A DNA stretch of 64,000 nucleotides from Centroberyx gerrardi. Lineage: Eukaryota; Chordata; Actinopteri; Beryciformes; Berycidae. Below are positions 27,201 to 34,260 of this stretch, in pieces. Under the pieces are notes generated by a model, which was given only the letters and a program-made list of their open reading frames with translations, had not been told where the DNA came from and ran no database searches. The stretch is taken from the NCBI RefSeq assembly GCF_048128805.1, contig NC_136013.1:441432-505431 (forward strand), given 5' to 3'. How positions within the stretch are numbered: position 1 is the first letter of the stretch; each line of letters starts with the position of its first letter. Both the position numbers and the translations under genes were made by a program.

Positions 27201-28390
27201 TTCAATCTAAGTCATTTACACAAACACAAGATCTCAAGTCAAGACTTTAGAAACCTTTTCAAGTCATCAAAGTACAAGTCAGAGTCAAGTCCCAAGTCAC
27301 CAGAACCCAAGTCAAGTCAAGTCTCAAGCAATTCAAATTGTGACTCGAGTCCAAGTCATGTGACTGCTCTACAGACTATACTGTTAAATCCAGACTCGGT
27401 GTTTCTGACCTGTCATGTTTCAGACTCGGTGTTTCTGACCTGTCAGGTTTCTGACTCGGTGTTTCTGACCTGTCATGTTTCAGACTCGGTGTTTCTGACC
27501 TGTCAGGTTTCTGACTCGGTGTTTCTGACCTGTCAGGTTTCAGACTCGGTGTTTCTGACCTGTCAGGTTTCAGACTCGGTGTTTCTGACCTGTCATGTTT
27601 CAGACTCGGTGTTTCTGACCTGTCAGGTTTCAGACTCGGTGTTTCTGACCTGTCAGGTTTCAGACTCTGTGTTTCTGACCTGTCAGGTTTCAGACTCGGT
27701 GTTTCTGACCTGTCAGGTTTCAGACTCGGTGTTTCTGACCTGTCAGGTTTCAGACTCTGTGTTTCTGACCTGTCATGTTTCAGACTCGGTGTTTCTGACC
27801 TGTCAGGTTTCAGACTCTGTGTTTCTGACCTGTCATGTTTCAGACTCTGTGTTTCTGACCTGTCAGGTTTCAGACTCGGTGTTTCTGACCTGTCAGGTTC
27901 CTCCTCAGGTCGTCAGTCTGGATCTCGCTGCCGTTCAGTCGGCTGCTCAGCTCCTTCAGCTCTGAAACCGTTTCAAATGTTTCATTAAAACACAGAAAAG
28001 AGATTTGATCGGCAGCATCGGTGGAAAATAAAAATATTTGATATAAATTAACGGCAGCAACCGACAAGATACAAGTGCAACAAACACATGATCAACTCTG
28101 TTTAGAATCAGTTTAGATCCCTGTCACTCCTGTCAGTCCTCCTCCTGACACTCACACTGTTAGATACTCATTATATACTGATAGAAACCATATGTGTTTC
28201 ATACAGAATGGTAATTCAGTGGTGGGAGTCATTAGCTCAACATCAGATCACTGATGTGTCACAACATGACAAAAGCATTTTGGTACAAACTTGTTTTGTT
28301 TTTTAAAAATGAAACTTGAAACGTGAAACTCGGCACCAACAACAGTTCAGCCCCGCAGTGTGTCTTCTGAGAACTAAATAAACCTGCTGT

Positions 28391-28425
<35 letters not shown>

Positions 28426-31245
28426 CAGTTCAGTCACCTTCAGCCTTCAGCTCAGTCTGAGACGAGCTGTTGGAGGGAAACACTGGAGAGAAAAGATTAA
28501 AGCAAGTTCACTTTCAACACTCCACATTAACAATATTTTGGTAACTGCTAATTGGTAATGCTATTTATGCAAATATTTGCTCGCATTTACATTTTCCATT
28601 TTGACATTTAGCTGCTGCTCTTAACCAGAGTGTCTTTATACATGACTGCTTCACTTCATTCTACTGTCTGCTGTTTGGATCCAAAAATGGCAGATTTTCT
28701 TTATTTTCCATCAGCAGTCTCAAAGTGCTGTGAAGCTGATAATGAAGCAGGTAAAACCCAACAGGAGAAACAGAATCTGACCTGGGATCTGCCTCCTCAG
28801 CTCCTCCAGCAGAGTCTCACTGCTGCACATCCTGGCTGCCAGAACTGAAACCAGAGGGAACGCCAGTCAGACCGCTTCGTGTGAGCAGGAAGCGTCTTCT
28901 GTAGTATTTACTGAAAGCTGAGTGAACGGTGTTTTCTCGCAGGAAGCTTGCATTTCCCACGTCACCTGAACGCAGCATGATGGCGGTCTCACCTGCGTTC
29001 TTCCTCCTCAGCTGCTCCACTGTGCTCTCGCTCGCTCTCAGCCTCGTCTCCAGGAAGGGAAGCTCGGCCGCCAGAGCTGCAGGCAGAGCTGCAGGTTACC
29101 ATGGCAACCGGGGACAAATCTGAAACAATCATCTCCGGTCCCGAACCCGAAACCCGACCCAGTCAGGACTTCTGGATCCACACTGATGGATCCACGGTCC
29201 GCTCAACCCCTGATCCTGTCCTCATTTTGAACCCGTCCACCTGGTGCATGCTGGGAGCTCCCAGCATGCACCAGGTGGAGGGCAGGTCTCCAGTCAGATA
29301 AACAGACACTCCCATTCACACCTATGGACATTTTAAAGTCTCCGGTCAGCTGACTGATGGAGGAAACCAGGAGAACATGCAGAACATGCAGACCTGCATA
29401 CGGAACACGGAGACAGTTCTGCATGTTCTGCATGTTCTCCCGTGTTCCTAACATGTTCTGACAGAAACAGTGTGAACCTGACCGCTTCCTGCTCCTCAGT
29501 CTGAATCACCTGCGTTCTTCTTCTGCAGTTCTTCCACTCTGCTGTCACTGCCGCTCAGTCTGGCCTCCAGAGCTGAAACATGAGAGACAGAAAGATCAGA
29601 ACAAGACAGGGTCGAGTCCAGTCCGGTCCGGTCCGGTCCGGTCCGGTCCAGTCCAGTCCAGTCCGGGTCCAAATAGGGTCGAGACAGAGACCAGAGCAGA
29701 TCGAGTCTGATCCAAGACCAAAACAGACAGTAAACACTCTGCATCTTTCCAAATGTAAAAAGAGTTTCTTCTTCTCTCTGAACAGATGCGGATCGATCTG
29801 CAGGAGCTTCAACATCCAGCTGATCGCTGCAGAGGAGTTTGAGAAATCCTTTAAATTGTTTGTAGTTCAGCGGAGAACATAAACAAAACAATAACCAATT
29901 ACCTATTTTTATAAGTTTTAGCTAGGAGGGAAAAAGTCGAGTCAACATCCAATAAAGTCTGAGACCAAGACGAGTCTGAGATTCCCTCCGAGTCTTTTGG
30001 TCTCTCTCCTGCTCCTGCAGTGCATTCTGGTCTCTCTCCTGCTCCTGCAGTGCATTCTGGTCTCTCTCCTGCTCCTGCAGTGCATGCTGGTCTCTCTCCT
30101 GCTCCTGCAGTGCATTCTGGTCTCTCTCCTGCTCCTGTGGTGGAGAAACTGGTCTCTCTCCTCTTCTACGATGGATTTCTCCCTGTATGATTGTTGAACG
30201 TCTCTCGGTGCAAAATGGCGGCTCTAGAAAGAAGCCCTCGCTCTTTGATTCTGAGGGACTGACACCAAAACCTGACGTTTACCGCTGATGTTTTACATCC
30301 TGAAACATTTTCTCATATCAAACTGGAAATATCTGGCCTTGTCTGTGATTGGCCGGTTATCCACCAAGAAGAAAAACACAACAAACTACTGGATGGAGAC
30401 AGGAATGAGAAGAACATCTTATATCAACAGCTGTTTTTAAGAGTTAAAGTGATTCATCTACCTGAGTTCTGCTCCTCCAGCTGCTTCCTGCTGTTCCTCA
30501 GGTTCGAGTCCAGATCTTCTCTCTGCTGCTGGATCTCCTCCTCCTGGTTCTTCAGTCTGTTCTCCAGGTTCTGGATGTTCTCCCTCTGCTCCTGGTTCTC
30601 CTCCTCTTGGTTCTTCAGTCTGTTCTCCAGGTTCTGGATGCTCTCTCTCTGCTCCTCTTGGTTCTTCAGTCTGTTCTCCAGGTCCTGGATGCTCTCTCTC
30701 TGCTCCTCATGGTTCTTCAGTCGGTTCTCCAGGTTCTGGATGCTCTCTCTCTGCTCCTCCTGGTTCTTCAGTCTGTTCTCCAGGTTCTGGATGCTCTCTC
30801 TCTGCTCCTCATGGTTCTTCAGTCTGTTCTCCAGGTCCTGGATGCTCTCTCTCTGCTCCTCATGGTTCTTCAGTCTGTTCTCCAGGTCCTGGATGCTCTC
30901 TCTCTGCTCCTCCTGGTTCTTCAGTCTGTTCTCCAGGTTCTGGATGCTCTCTCTCTGCTCCTCTTGGTCCGTCAGTCGGCTCTCCAGGTTCCTCACCCTC
31001 AGCCTCTGTTCCACCTCTGTGGTTCTCAGGATGAGAACCAGCTCCTTCAGCCCCCTCAGCTCGTCCCAGAGGGCAGGGAGCGGCGGCGGCTCTCCGGGCG
31101 GGACGGCCCCCCCCGCCCCCACGCTCCCCCCCGCCCCGGCGGCGTCCGGCAGGGCGGCGTCCGGCAGGGCGGCGTCCGACTCTCCCTGACCGACGGTTCG
31201 AGACGGAGAGAAGAGCAGCAGCAGCAAAGCTACAGCAGCCTTCAT
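8299..31245 (-). CDS. Secreted multi-exon coiled-coil protein with C-terminal C1q domain
   Basis: A 39-exon model, 3,498 coding bases, about 1,165 residues. Order: signal peptide (residues 1 to about 20), Ala/Gly/Pro-rich spacer, coiled coil of 17-residue repeats, 36 small coiled-coil exons, then a C1q domain from about residue 1030 to the end. Every internal exon is phase 1-1 and a multiple of three, so any of them can be skipped or duplicated without changing frame. C1q-domain proteins are secreted and trimerise through the C1q head; a coiled coil in place of collagen is known in fish C1q-like proteins, EMILINs and multimerins. The length and exon number are exceptional. A pattern-recognition or extracellular scaffold role is inference. 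The start was chosen because it gives a signal peptide continuous with the coiled coil. Transcription of every exon is unproven. Confidence 0.75.
8641..8770 (+). mobile_element. tRNA-derived SINE fragment
   Basis: CTCCTGGTGGCTCAGACCGC resembles a polymerase III A box and GGTTCAAATCTGG a B box about 35 bases later, followed by an A-rich tail. It lies in the intron between the two C1q-domain exons. Confidence 0.6.
9198..9560. repeat. 15-bp minisatellite carrying the exon 38 splice donor
   Basis: About 24 units of GGTTACCTGTGGTCT and close variants. On the gene strand the unit reads ACCACAG|GTAACCAG, the same as the exon 38/intron junction at 9558, so each unit repeats an AG|GTAA or AG|GTAG donor. 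Confidence 0.9.
9914..15479 (-). CDS. C1q coiled-coil gene, exons 28-37
   Basis: Coordinates in gene order: 15396-15479 (84), 13944-14006 (63), 12937-12999 (63), 12562-12624 (63), 12310-12351 (42), 11970-12032 (63), 11640-11702 (63), 11219-11260 (42), 10917-10979 (63), 9914-9967 (54). All are phase 1-1 and open. The 42-bp exons encode exactly two heptads, the 63-bp exons three and the 84-bp exon four. Sequences diverge more than in exons 16-27, so this part of the array is older. Sequons such as NATE and NVTE occur. Confidence 0.72.
10497..10812. repeat. 35-bp tandem repeat in intron 36
   Basis: About nine copies of CAGATTTACACTTTATTAAC plus a 13-15 base remainder that varies by a CA deletion. 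Confidence 0.9.
12104..12194. repeat. Triplicated GAGCAGAAACGTTCAGGACT unit
   Basis: About 33-bp units repeated three times between exons 32 and 33 of the C1q coiled-coil gene. Confidence 0.8.
12779..12934. repeat. GATA/GACA microsatellite next to the exon 30 donor
   Basis: Tetranucleotide array (AATG, then GATA and GACA) ending two bases before the exon 30 donor at 12935-12936. Confidence 0.85.
13055..13706. repeat. GTCA/GACA array in intron 29
   Basis: Some 650 bases of mixed GTCA and GACA tetranucleotides arranged in higher-order blocks. Confidence 0.9.
14024..15392. repeat. TATAGACTCTATACATATCA satellite filling intron 28
   Basis: About 1.37 kb of 22-24 bp units (ATAGACTCTATACATATCAGTCT). 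It begins four bases inside the exon 28 donor (15395) and ends just before the exon 29 acceptor, so it is nearly the whole intron. Units are internally palindromic (TATAGACTCTATA). Confidence 0.92.
15590..15705. repeat. Short inverted-repeat element (GGTTCTTTGAAGAACC type)
   Basis: It contains GGTTCTTTGAAGAACC and GGTTCCTCAAGGAACC, both self-complementary, around a short core. Related copies lie near 16385, 17090-17200, 18598-18660 and 20155-20210 and 20790-20850, several carried along by the segmental duplication. Confidence 0.6.
15880..21112 (-). CDS. C1q coiled-coil gene, exons 16-27 (duplicated pair block)
   Basis: Twelve exons, all 63 bp, of two alternating types. Type C (AQSIQLSIMESRVTAGENK...) lies at 21050-21112, 20530-20592, 19927-19989, 18859-18921, 18339-18401, 16762-16824 and 16150-16212. 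Type D (ALESRLSSRENQVEELKTE...) lies at 20271-20333, 19676-19738, 18080-18142, 16503-16565 and 15880-15942. Copies of a type are almost identical, including flanking intron sequence, which shows recent tandem duplication. All copies are open and keep splice signals. Two further D-type remnants (20953 and 18762) are decayed and excluded. Confidence 0.75.
17289..17975. mobile_element. Non-autonomous interspersed element with nuclear-receptor-like motifs
   Basis: The ends carry inverted TATGCCTCCG and CGGAGGCATA. Inside are two diverged copies of a 140-bp unit with GTCACAGTGACCTTGACC, TTCATCCTTGAGTCCAAGTG and GAGATATCGCGTTCACGA. No protein is encoded. The inverted ends suggest a DNA-transposon derivative, but I cannot name the family. 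Confidence 0.65.
18762..18795 (-). pseudogene. Decayed D-type coiled-coil exon
   Basis: It keeps the D-exon 3' half (CTGAAGACAGAACATGAAG|GTAAAT) but has lost the 5' half. The only nearby acceptor-like AG gives 28 bases, which breaks phase. Confidence 0.6.
19287..19455 (+). mobile_element. tRNA-derived SINE
   Basis: GGGCGTCCCGGTGGATCAGG (A-box region) is followed by GGTTTGAATCCGGCCC (B box), a CTCATTCTCTCTTTCTTGTC tail region and a poly-A end. It sits between the two copies of the segmental duplication. Confidence 0.75.
20953..20986 (-). pseudogene. Decayed D-type coiled-coil exon, second copy
   Basis: The same truncated form as at 18762, carried by the segmental duplication, with CTGAAGACAGAACAGAAAG|GTAAAT intact and the 5' half missing. 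Confidence 0.6.
21383..21422 (-). pseudogene. Out-of-phase coiled-coil exon (40 bp)
   Basis: It has an acceptor (GATGTCTCAG) and a donor (AACAG|GTGACAG) and begins ALESRVKSAG like its neighbours, but is 40 bp long. Inclusion would shift the frame, so it was left out of the model. Confidence 0.55.
21444..21778. repeat. ACTGACACAGT minisatellite next to the exon 15 donor
   Basis: About 30 units of CTGACACAGTA with CTGACACGGTA and CTGACACAGCA variants, starting about 13 bases into the intron after exon 15. Confidence 0.9.
21792..29572 (-). CDS. C1q coiled-coil gene, exons 2-15 (modular heptad exons)
   Basis: Coordinates in gene order with lengths: 29510-29572 (63), 28993-29076 (84), 28782-28844 (63), 28438-28482 (45), 27890-27961 (72), 26513-26575 (63), 26188-26271 (84), 24816-24899 (84), 23832-23885 (54), 22968-23030 (63), 22742-22804 (63), 22102-22182 (81), 21923-21997 (75), 21792-21845 (54). 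Each is bounded by a CAG or similar acceptor and a GT donor in phase 1. The typical product is ALEARLSGSDSRVEELQKKN: Leu at heptad spacing, Ser/Asn/Glu in the middle, a charged end and a Gly split by the donor. NSS and NLT sequons suggest some glycosylation. Only exon 4 has a cysteine. Confidence 0.75.
24408..24812. repeat. 21-bp minisatellite at the exon 9 donor
   Basis: About 19 units of GATTTAACATGACGATGTAT, starting about three bases inside the exon 9 donor (24814-24815). The array looks CRISPR-like in regularity but has no spacers. Confidence 0.9.
26909..27362 (+). repeat. AAGTC-rich interspersed element, copy A
   Basis: It starts GAGGTGTGACCAAGTCAAGT and ends GAGTCCAAGTCATGTGACT. The core TTCAATGCAATATGGTTTTA is shared with copies at 36829-37384 (minus), 45339-45838 (plus), 55855-56105 (plus, partial), 40845-40952 and 61205-61460 (minus, partial). 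Copies A and D are nearly identical, so the family is young. It has no coding frame. Confidence 0.75.
27385..27899. repeat. 30-bp minisatellite carrying the exon 6 splice donor
   Basis: About 17 units of CAGACTCGGTGTTTCTGACC plus TGTCAGGTTT. On the gene strand each unit contains AACCTGACAG|GTCAGAAAC, matching the end of exon 6 at 27890 and its donor. About a quarter of the units carry a change that gives ACATG|ACAG instead. Confidence 0.9.
29236..29279. repeat. 44-bp perfect palindrome
   Basis: TCCACCTGGTGCATGCTGGG and its exact reverse complement meet at AGCT with no spacer. It lies in intron 2 of the C1q gene. Confidence 0.95.
29370..29440. repeat. Inverted repeat, 23-bp arms
   Basis: GGAGAACATGCAGAACATGC plus AGA at 29370-29392 pairs with its exact reverse complement at 29418-29440 around a 25-base loop. 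Confidence 0.9.
29988..30150. repeat. 30-bp tandem repeat TCTCTCCTGCTCCTGCAGTG
   Basis: Five units in intron 1. Each holds a pyrimidine tract and CAG on the plus strand, opposite to the gene, so it is not an acceptor for it. Confidence 0.85.
30462..31245 (-). CDS. C1q coiled-coil gene, exon 1: signal peptide and 17-residue repeats
   Basis: This exon encodes 261 residues plus one base and ends AACTCAG|GTAGATG. It opens with Met-Lys and a hydrophobic core (AAVALLLLLFSP), followed by a short DAALP duplication and a Gly/Ala/Pro spacer. It then has about eight copies of a 17-residue unit of the form LENRLKNQEEQRESIQN, encoded by a 51-bp repeat at about 30535-30985. Seventeen is not a multiple of seven, so the heptad register must shift at each repeat. 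The translation is rich in Glu, Gln, Arg and Leu and has no cysteine. Confidence 0.8.
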
Positions 31246-31301
31246 TCTGAAAGCAAAACCTCCAAACCTGTCGCTGCCCAGGAGGCTTAGTGCAACTGCT
31301 G

Positions 31302-31302
<1 letters not shown>

Positions 31303-31334
<32 letters not shown>

Positions 31335-31512
31335 AGTCACACACACACACACATACTCAGTCACACACACACACACTCAGTCACACACACACACACACAC
31401 ACACACTCAGTCACACACACACACACACACACACTCAGTCACACACACACACACACACACTCAGTCACACACACACACACACTCAGTCACACACACACAC
31501 ACTCACACACAC
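31303..31512. repeat. CA array just upstream of the C1q gene start
   Basis: CA runs broken by CTCAGT or ATACTCAGT at regular intervals, starting 58 bp upstream of the start codon, in the 5' UTR or core promoter. Confidence 0.9.
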
Positions 31513-34260
31513 TAATCTTGGTGAAAGCAGCAGGAGGAACAGTCAGCAGATGAATCAGTTCTCTGGTTCAGTTCTTATAGAAAATGTTTGTTTCTGTTAT
31601 TAAGGTTTTTCATTAGTTTTTATTTTTATATCGTTTTTATTTTATTTCCATTTCAGTTTAGTTTTAGTTAGTCTTCAGTTTGGGTTTGGTAGTTTAGGTA
31701 GGTTGAGTTTTTTTTAATATATATATATAAATGTTTAGTTGTAGTTTTTATTTAGTTTCAGTTGTAGTTGTAGTATTTCTGGTCAGGCTGCTGCTTTTTA
31801 AAGGTTTACTGAGGTATATATATGAAAAAAACAACAAAAACAAAACATTTCATGTATATTTTTAATGTATTTTAGTTTTACAAGTAGAGAGAAATAGATT
31901 TAGTTCAGCTTTAGTTTTTTTCAGTCTCATTTATATTTTTGTTTCAGTTTGTGTTTTCCTCTTAGTTTCAGCTGAAACTTGCTGCTGCTTCAGTGTTTCA
32001 CTGAACTACAAACTTCAACACTTTGATGTTTTCCTCCTCTCTGTTCCCTCTGCATACCGATCATAGCTAACACGCTAACACGCTAATCTGAGGCACACGC
32101 CCAGCGGCACAAAGCCCGCTGCTGCAGGGCCTCCGTCACGTGCGCTGTCACGTGCGCTGTCACGTGCACGCTGCTGCTTTCACCTGCCCTGCAGTCTTAA
32201 ACTTGTTTTATTCATTTTTTATTGATCTTACTCTGTAATCTACGGAGACCCGGAGGTGAAATGGTGTTTTTGTTTTTTTAGCATAGGGATGTTTAGTCCA
32301 TGATGAATATTAATAACTGAAACCAAAAAGGAATATAGAAAAGAAACCATTTTTCAGAAGGTGTCCGTGGAGAGATGACATCACTCACAGCTTGTCTGGA
32401 CTGTCGGCTTCTCCAGCCAATCAGAGACCAGCAGACATCAGATCAGCTGAAGTCTGCAGCCACAGAAAATCTAATAGCTAATGGAGCCTGAAAACAGCAT
32501 ACTTCAAAACTTCATGTTTGGAATAAAAACAACATCCAAATCAGTGTCTGTGTAGTTATTTCTAAAATATAATATATACAGGGGAAACGGAGGCATAGCC
32601 ATTACTTTATTATTTATATATATTTATTAAATATTACAGGCACAGTAGAGTAGAAACGTCAAAAAGAACTGAGCAACTAAATGATGAACAGTAACGAGCC
32701 GTAAGCTTCAGAAACACGGCAGGAAGTTCGATCATCTGAATTTACTGCATGGGATACTTGGAATCCGCTTTTACATATTTATCTCATTTCCTATAGCCGA
32801 CCTTACAGTGTTATATAAAATAATAAAGAACAGTTTGAATAACATTTGCTAAATGTCAAATATCCCAACATTTATCAGGGTTCCCACACCTTCTTAAACA
32901 TCAAATTCAAGGACTTTTCAAGGACTTTCCAGGCCCAATTCCCTTAAATTCAAGGACCCAACACGGCATAGTTTGAGACGCGGATCACGGTTAATTACTG
33001 TTCCAACACTGAGAATATTCCACGTCAGTCGCTTGTGCACGTGACGTCGCACGTGACGTCAGCCGCTCGTCGCAAGGCAGGCGGCGCGTGAAACGAGGAC
33101 GCACAGACGGGAGGAGACATGCAGCGGAACGCAGCCTAGTTACTAACGTTAAGTAAAAAAATATATCAACTTCAATTTCTATTCTTGCACAAAATATATA
33201 AATTCAAGCACTTTCAATGACCCATGTCTATTTATGTCTATTTTCAAAAACCTTCAAGGCCTTGATTTCTTTTTCTCAAATTCACAAACTTTCAAGGATT
33301 TCAAGGACCCGTGGGAACCTTGATTTATAATGAGCTCTGTCCATTAAATCTGTTTGGGGAAGTGTTTTTACGCAGCACTCGTCTCTCTCCGTTCCTCCTG
33401 GTTTCTGACGAGCAGCCGTCCAAATTCATTCGTTTGGATATTCCACAGAAATACAGAAGAGCAACGTGAGCAATGAATCTTTCAGTTTCTCCACAGACTA
33501 TTTTTCTTACCACATATCTGAGATTACATCTAGTGTTATATATTATCAATACTGAATGGTAATCCGTACATGAATGGTACTGAATACTATGATGACTGTA
33601 TTTGATTTGCTGACCTAGCTTCACTTTCACCACAGAATTTACCGCTGTTCTTTCTGATGAAGTAACACCTGGTGTTAAGGTGTGTGTTCGGGGTCGGAAG
33701 AGTGTTGGTGTGTGTTCGGGGGTAGGGGGTTGGAAATCAGTGTGTGTGTGTGTGTGTGTGTGTGTGAGCACAGGTGTTAAAGTCAAGATGAAACGGCATT
33801 TCGAGAGTGTCTAACTTCCGTATCGTGACGTATTTCCGAGTGAAACAGGAAAGACAGGCGGGACGTAACGTTGGGAGGAATTTGATTTGAACGTTGAAAA
33901 GTGGGCGTGTCATAACACCCGAAGACACGCCGAAGCACCGTGCTGCTGCTAGCTAGCTAACTAATGAATCTTAGCTCTGTGCGCTAAAAGTTGAAGATTG
34001 ATTGATGGGTGGATGTCATGATATTATTGGTTGAAATTGGTTGAGGCATGCTTACGTAAGCACACGGCATATTTTGTTTTACAGGAAGAAAACATGATTG
34101 AATTTTGATATAAGAATACAAAGAAATTGATTTTTTGTATTTTTTTTGGCATATATTGTTAAATAGGTGCACAGTATGACCGGGGATGTGATCTAAAAGG
34201 GTTAAAAAGGCATTTTTCATTTCATCTCGACTTTAATGTGCTCAGGTTCTTTGAGTGAGT
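31513..34260. other. Intergenic region upstream of the C1q gene
   Basis: No gene recognised. It holds A/T-rich sequence with TTTAGTTTTAG runs (31600-31960), three CACGTG motifs at 32137, 32149 and 32161, the hAT-like MITE at 32876-33322 and a TG run near 33741. Confidence 0.6.
32876..33322. mobile_element. hAT-like MITE (TIR CAGGGTTCCCAC)
   Basis: It begins CAGGGTTCCCACACCTT and ends AAGGACCCGTGGGAACCTTG, imperfect terminal inverted repeats flanked by direct ATTTAT on both sides. Subterminal CAAGGACTTTTCAAGG and CCTTCAAGGCCTTG motifs are repeated. It encodes no transposase. CACGTGACGTC occurs at 33038 and CACGTGACGTC again at 33050. Confidence 0.75.

Noticed and set aside
27360-27965. 201-codon plus-strand frame of DSVFLTCQVS repeats
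   Set aside because: It is the antisense reading of the exon 6 donor minisatellite.
30860-31330. Alternative frame over C1q exon 1 rich in Arg, Gly and Pro
   Set aside because: The frame with the signal peptide and coiled-coil repeats splices in phase to 38 further exons; this one does not.
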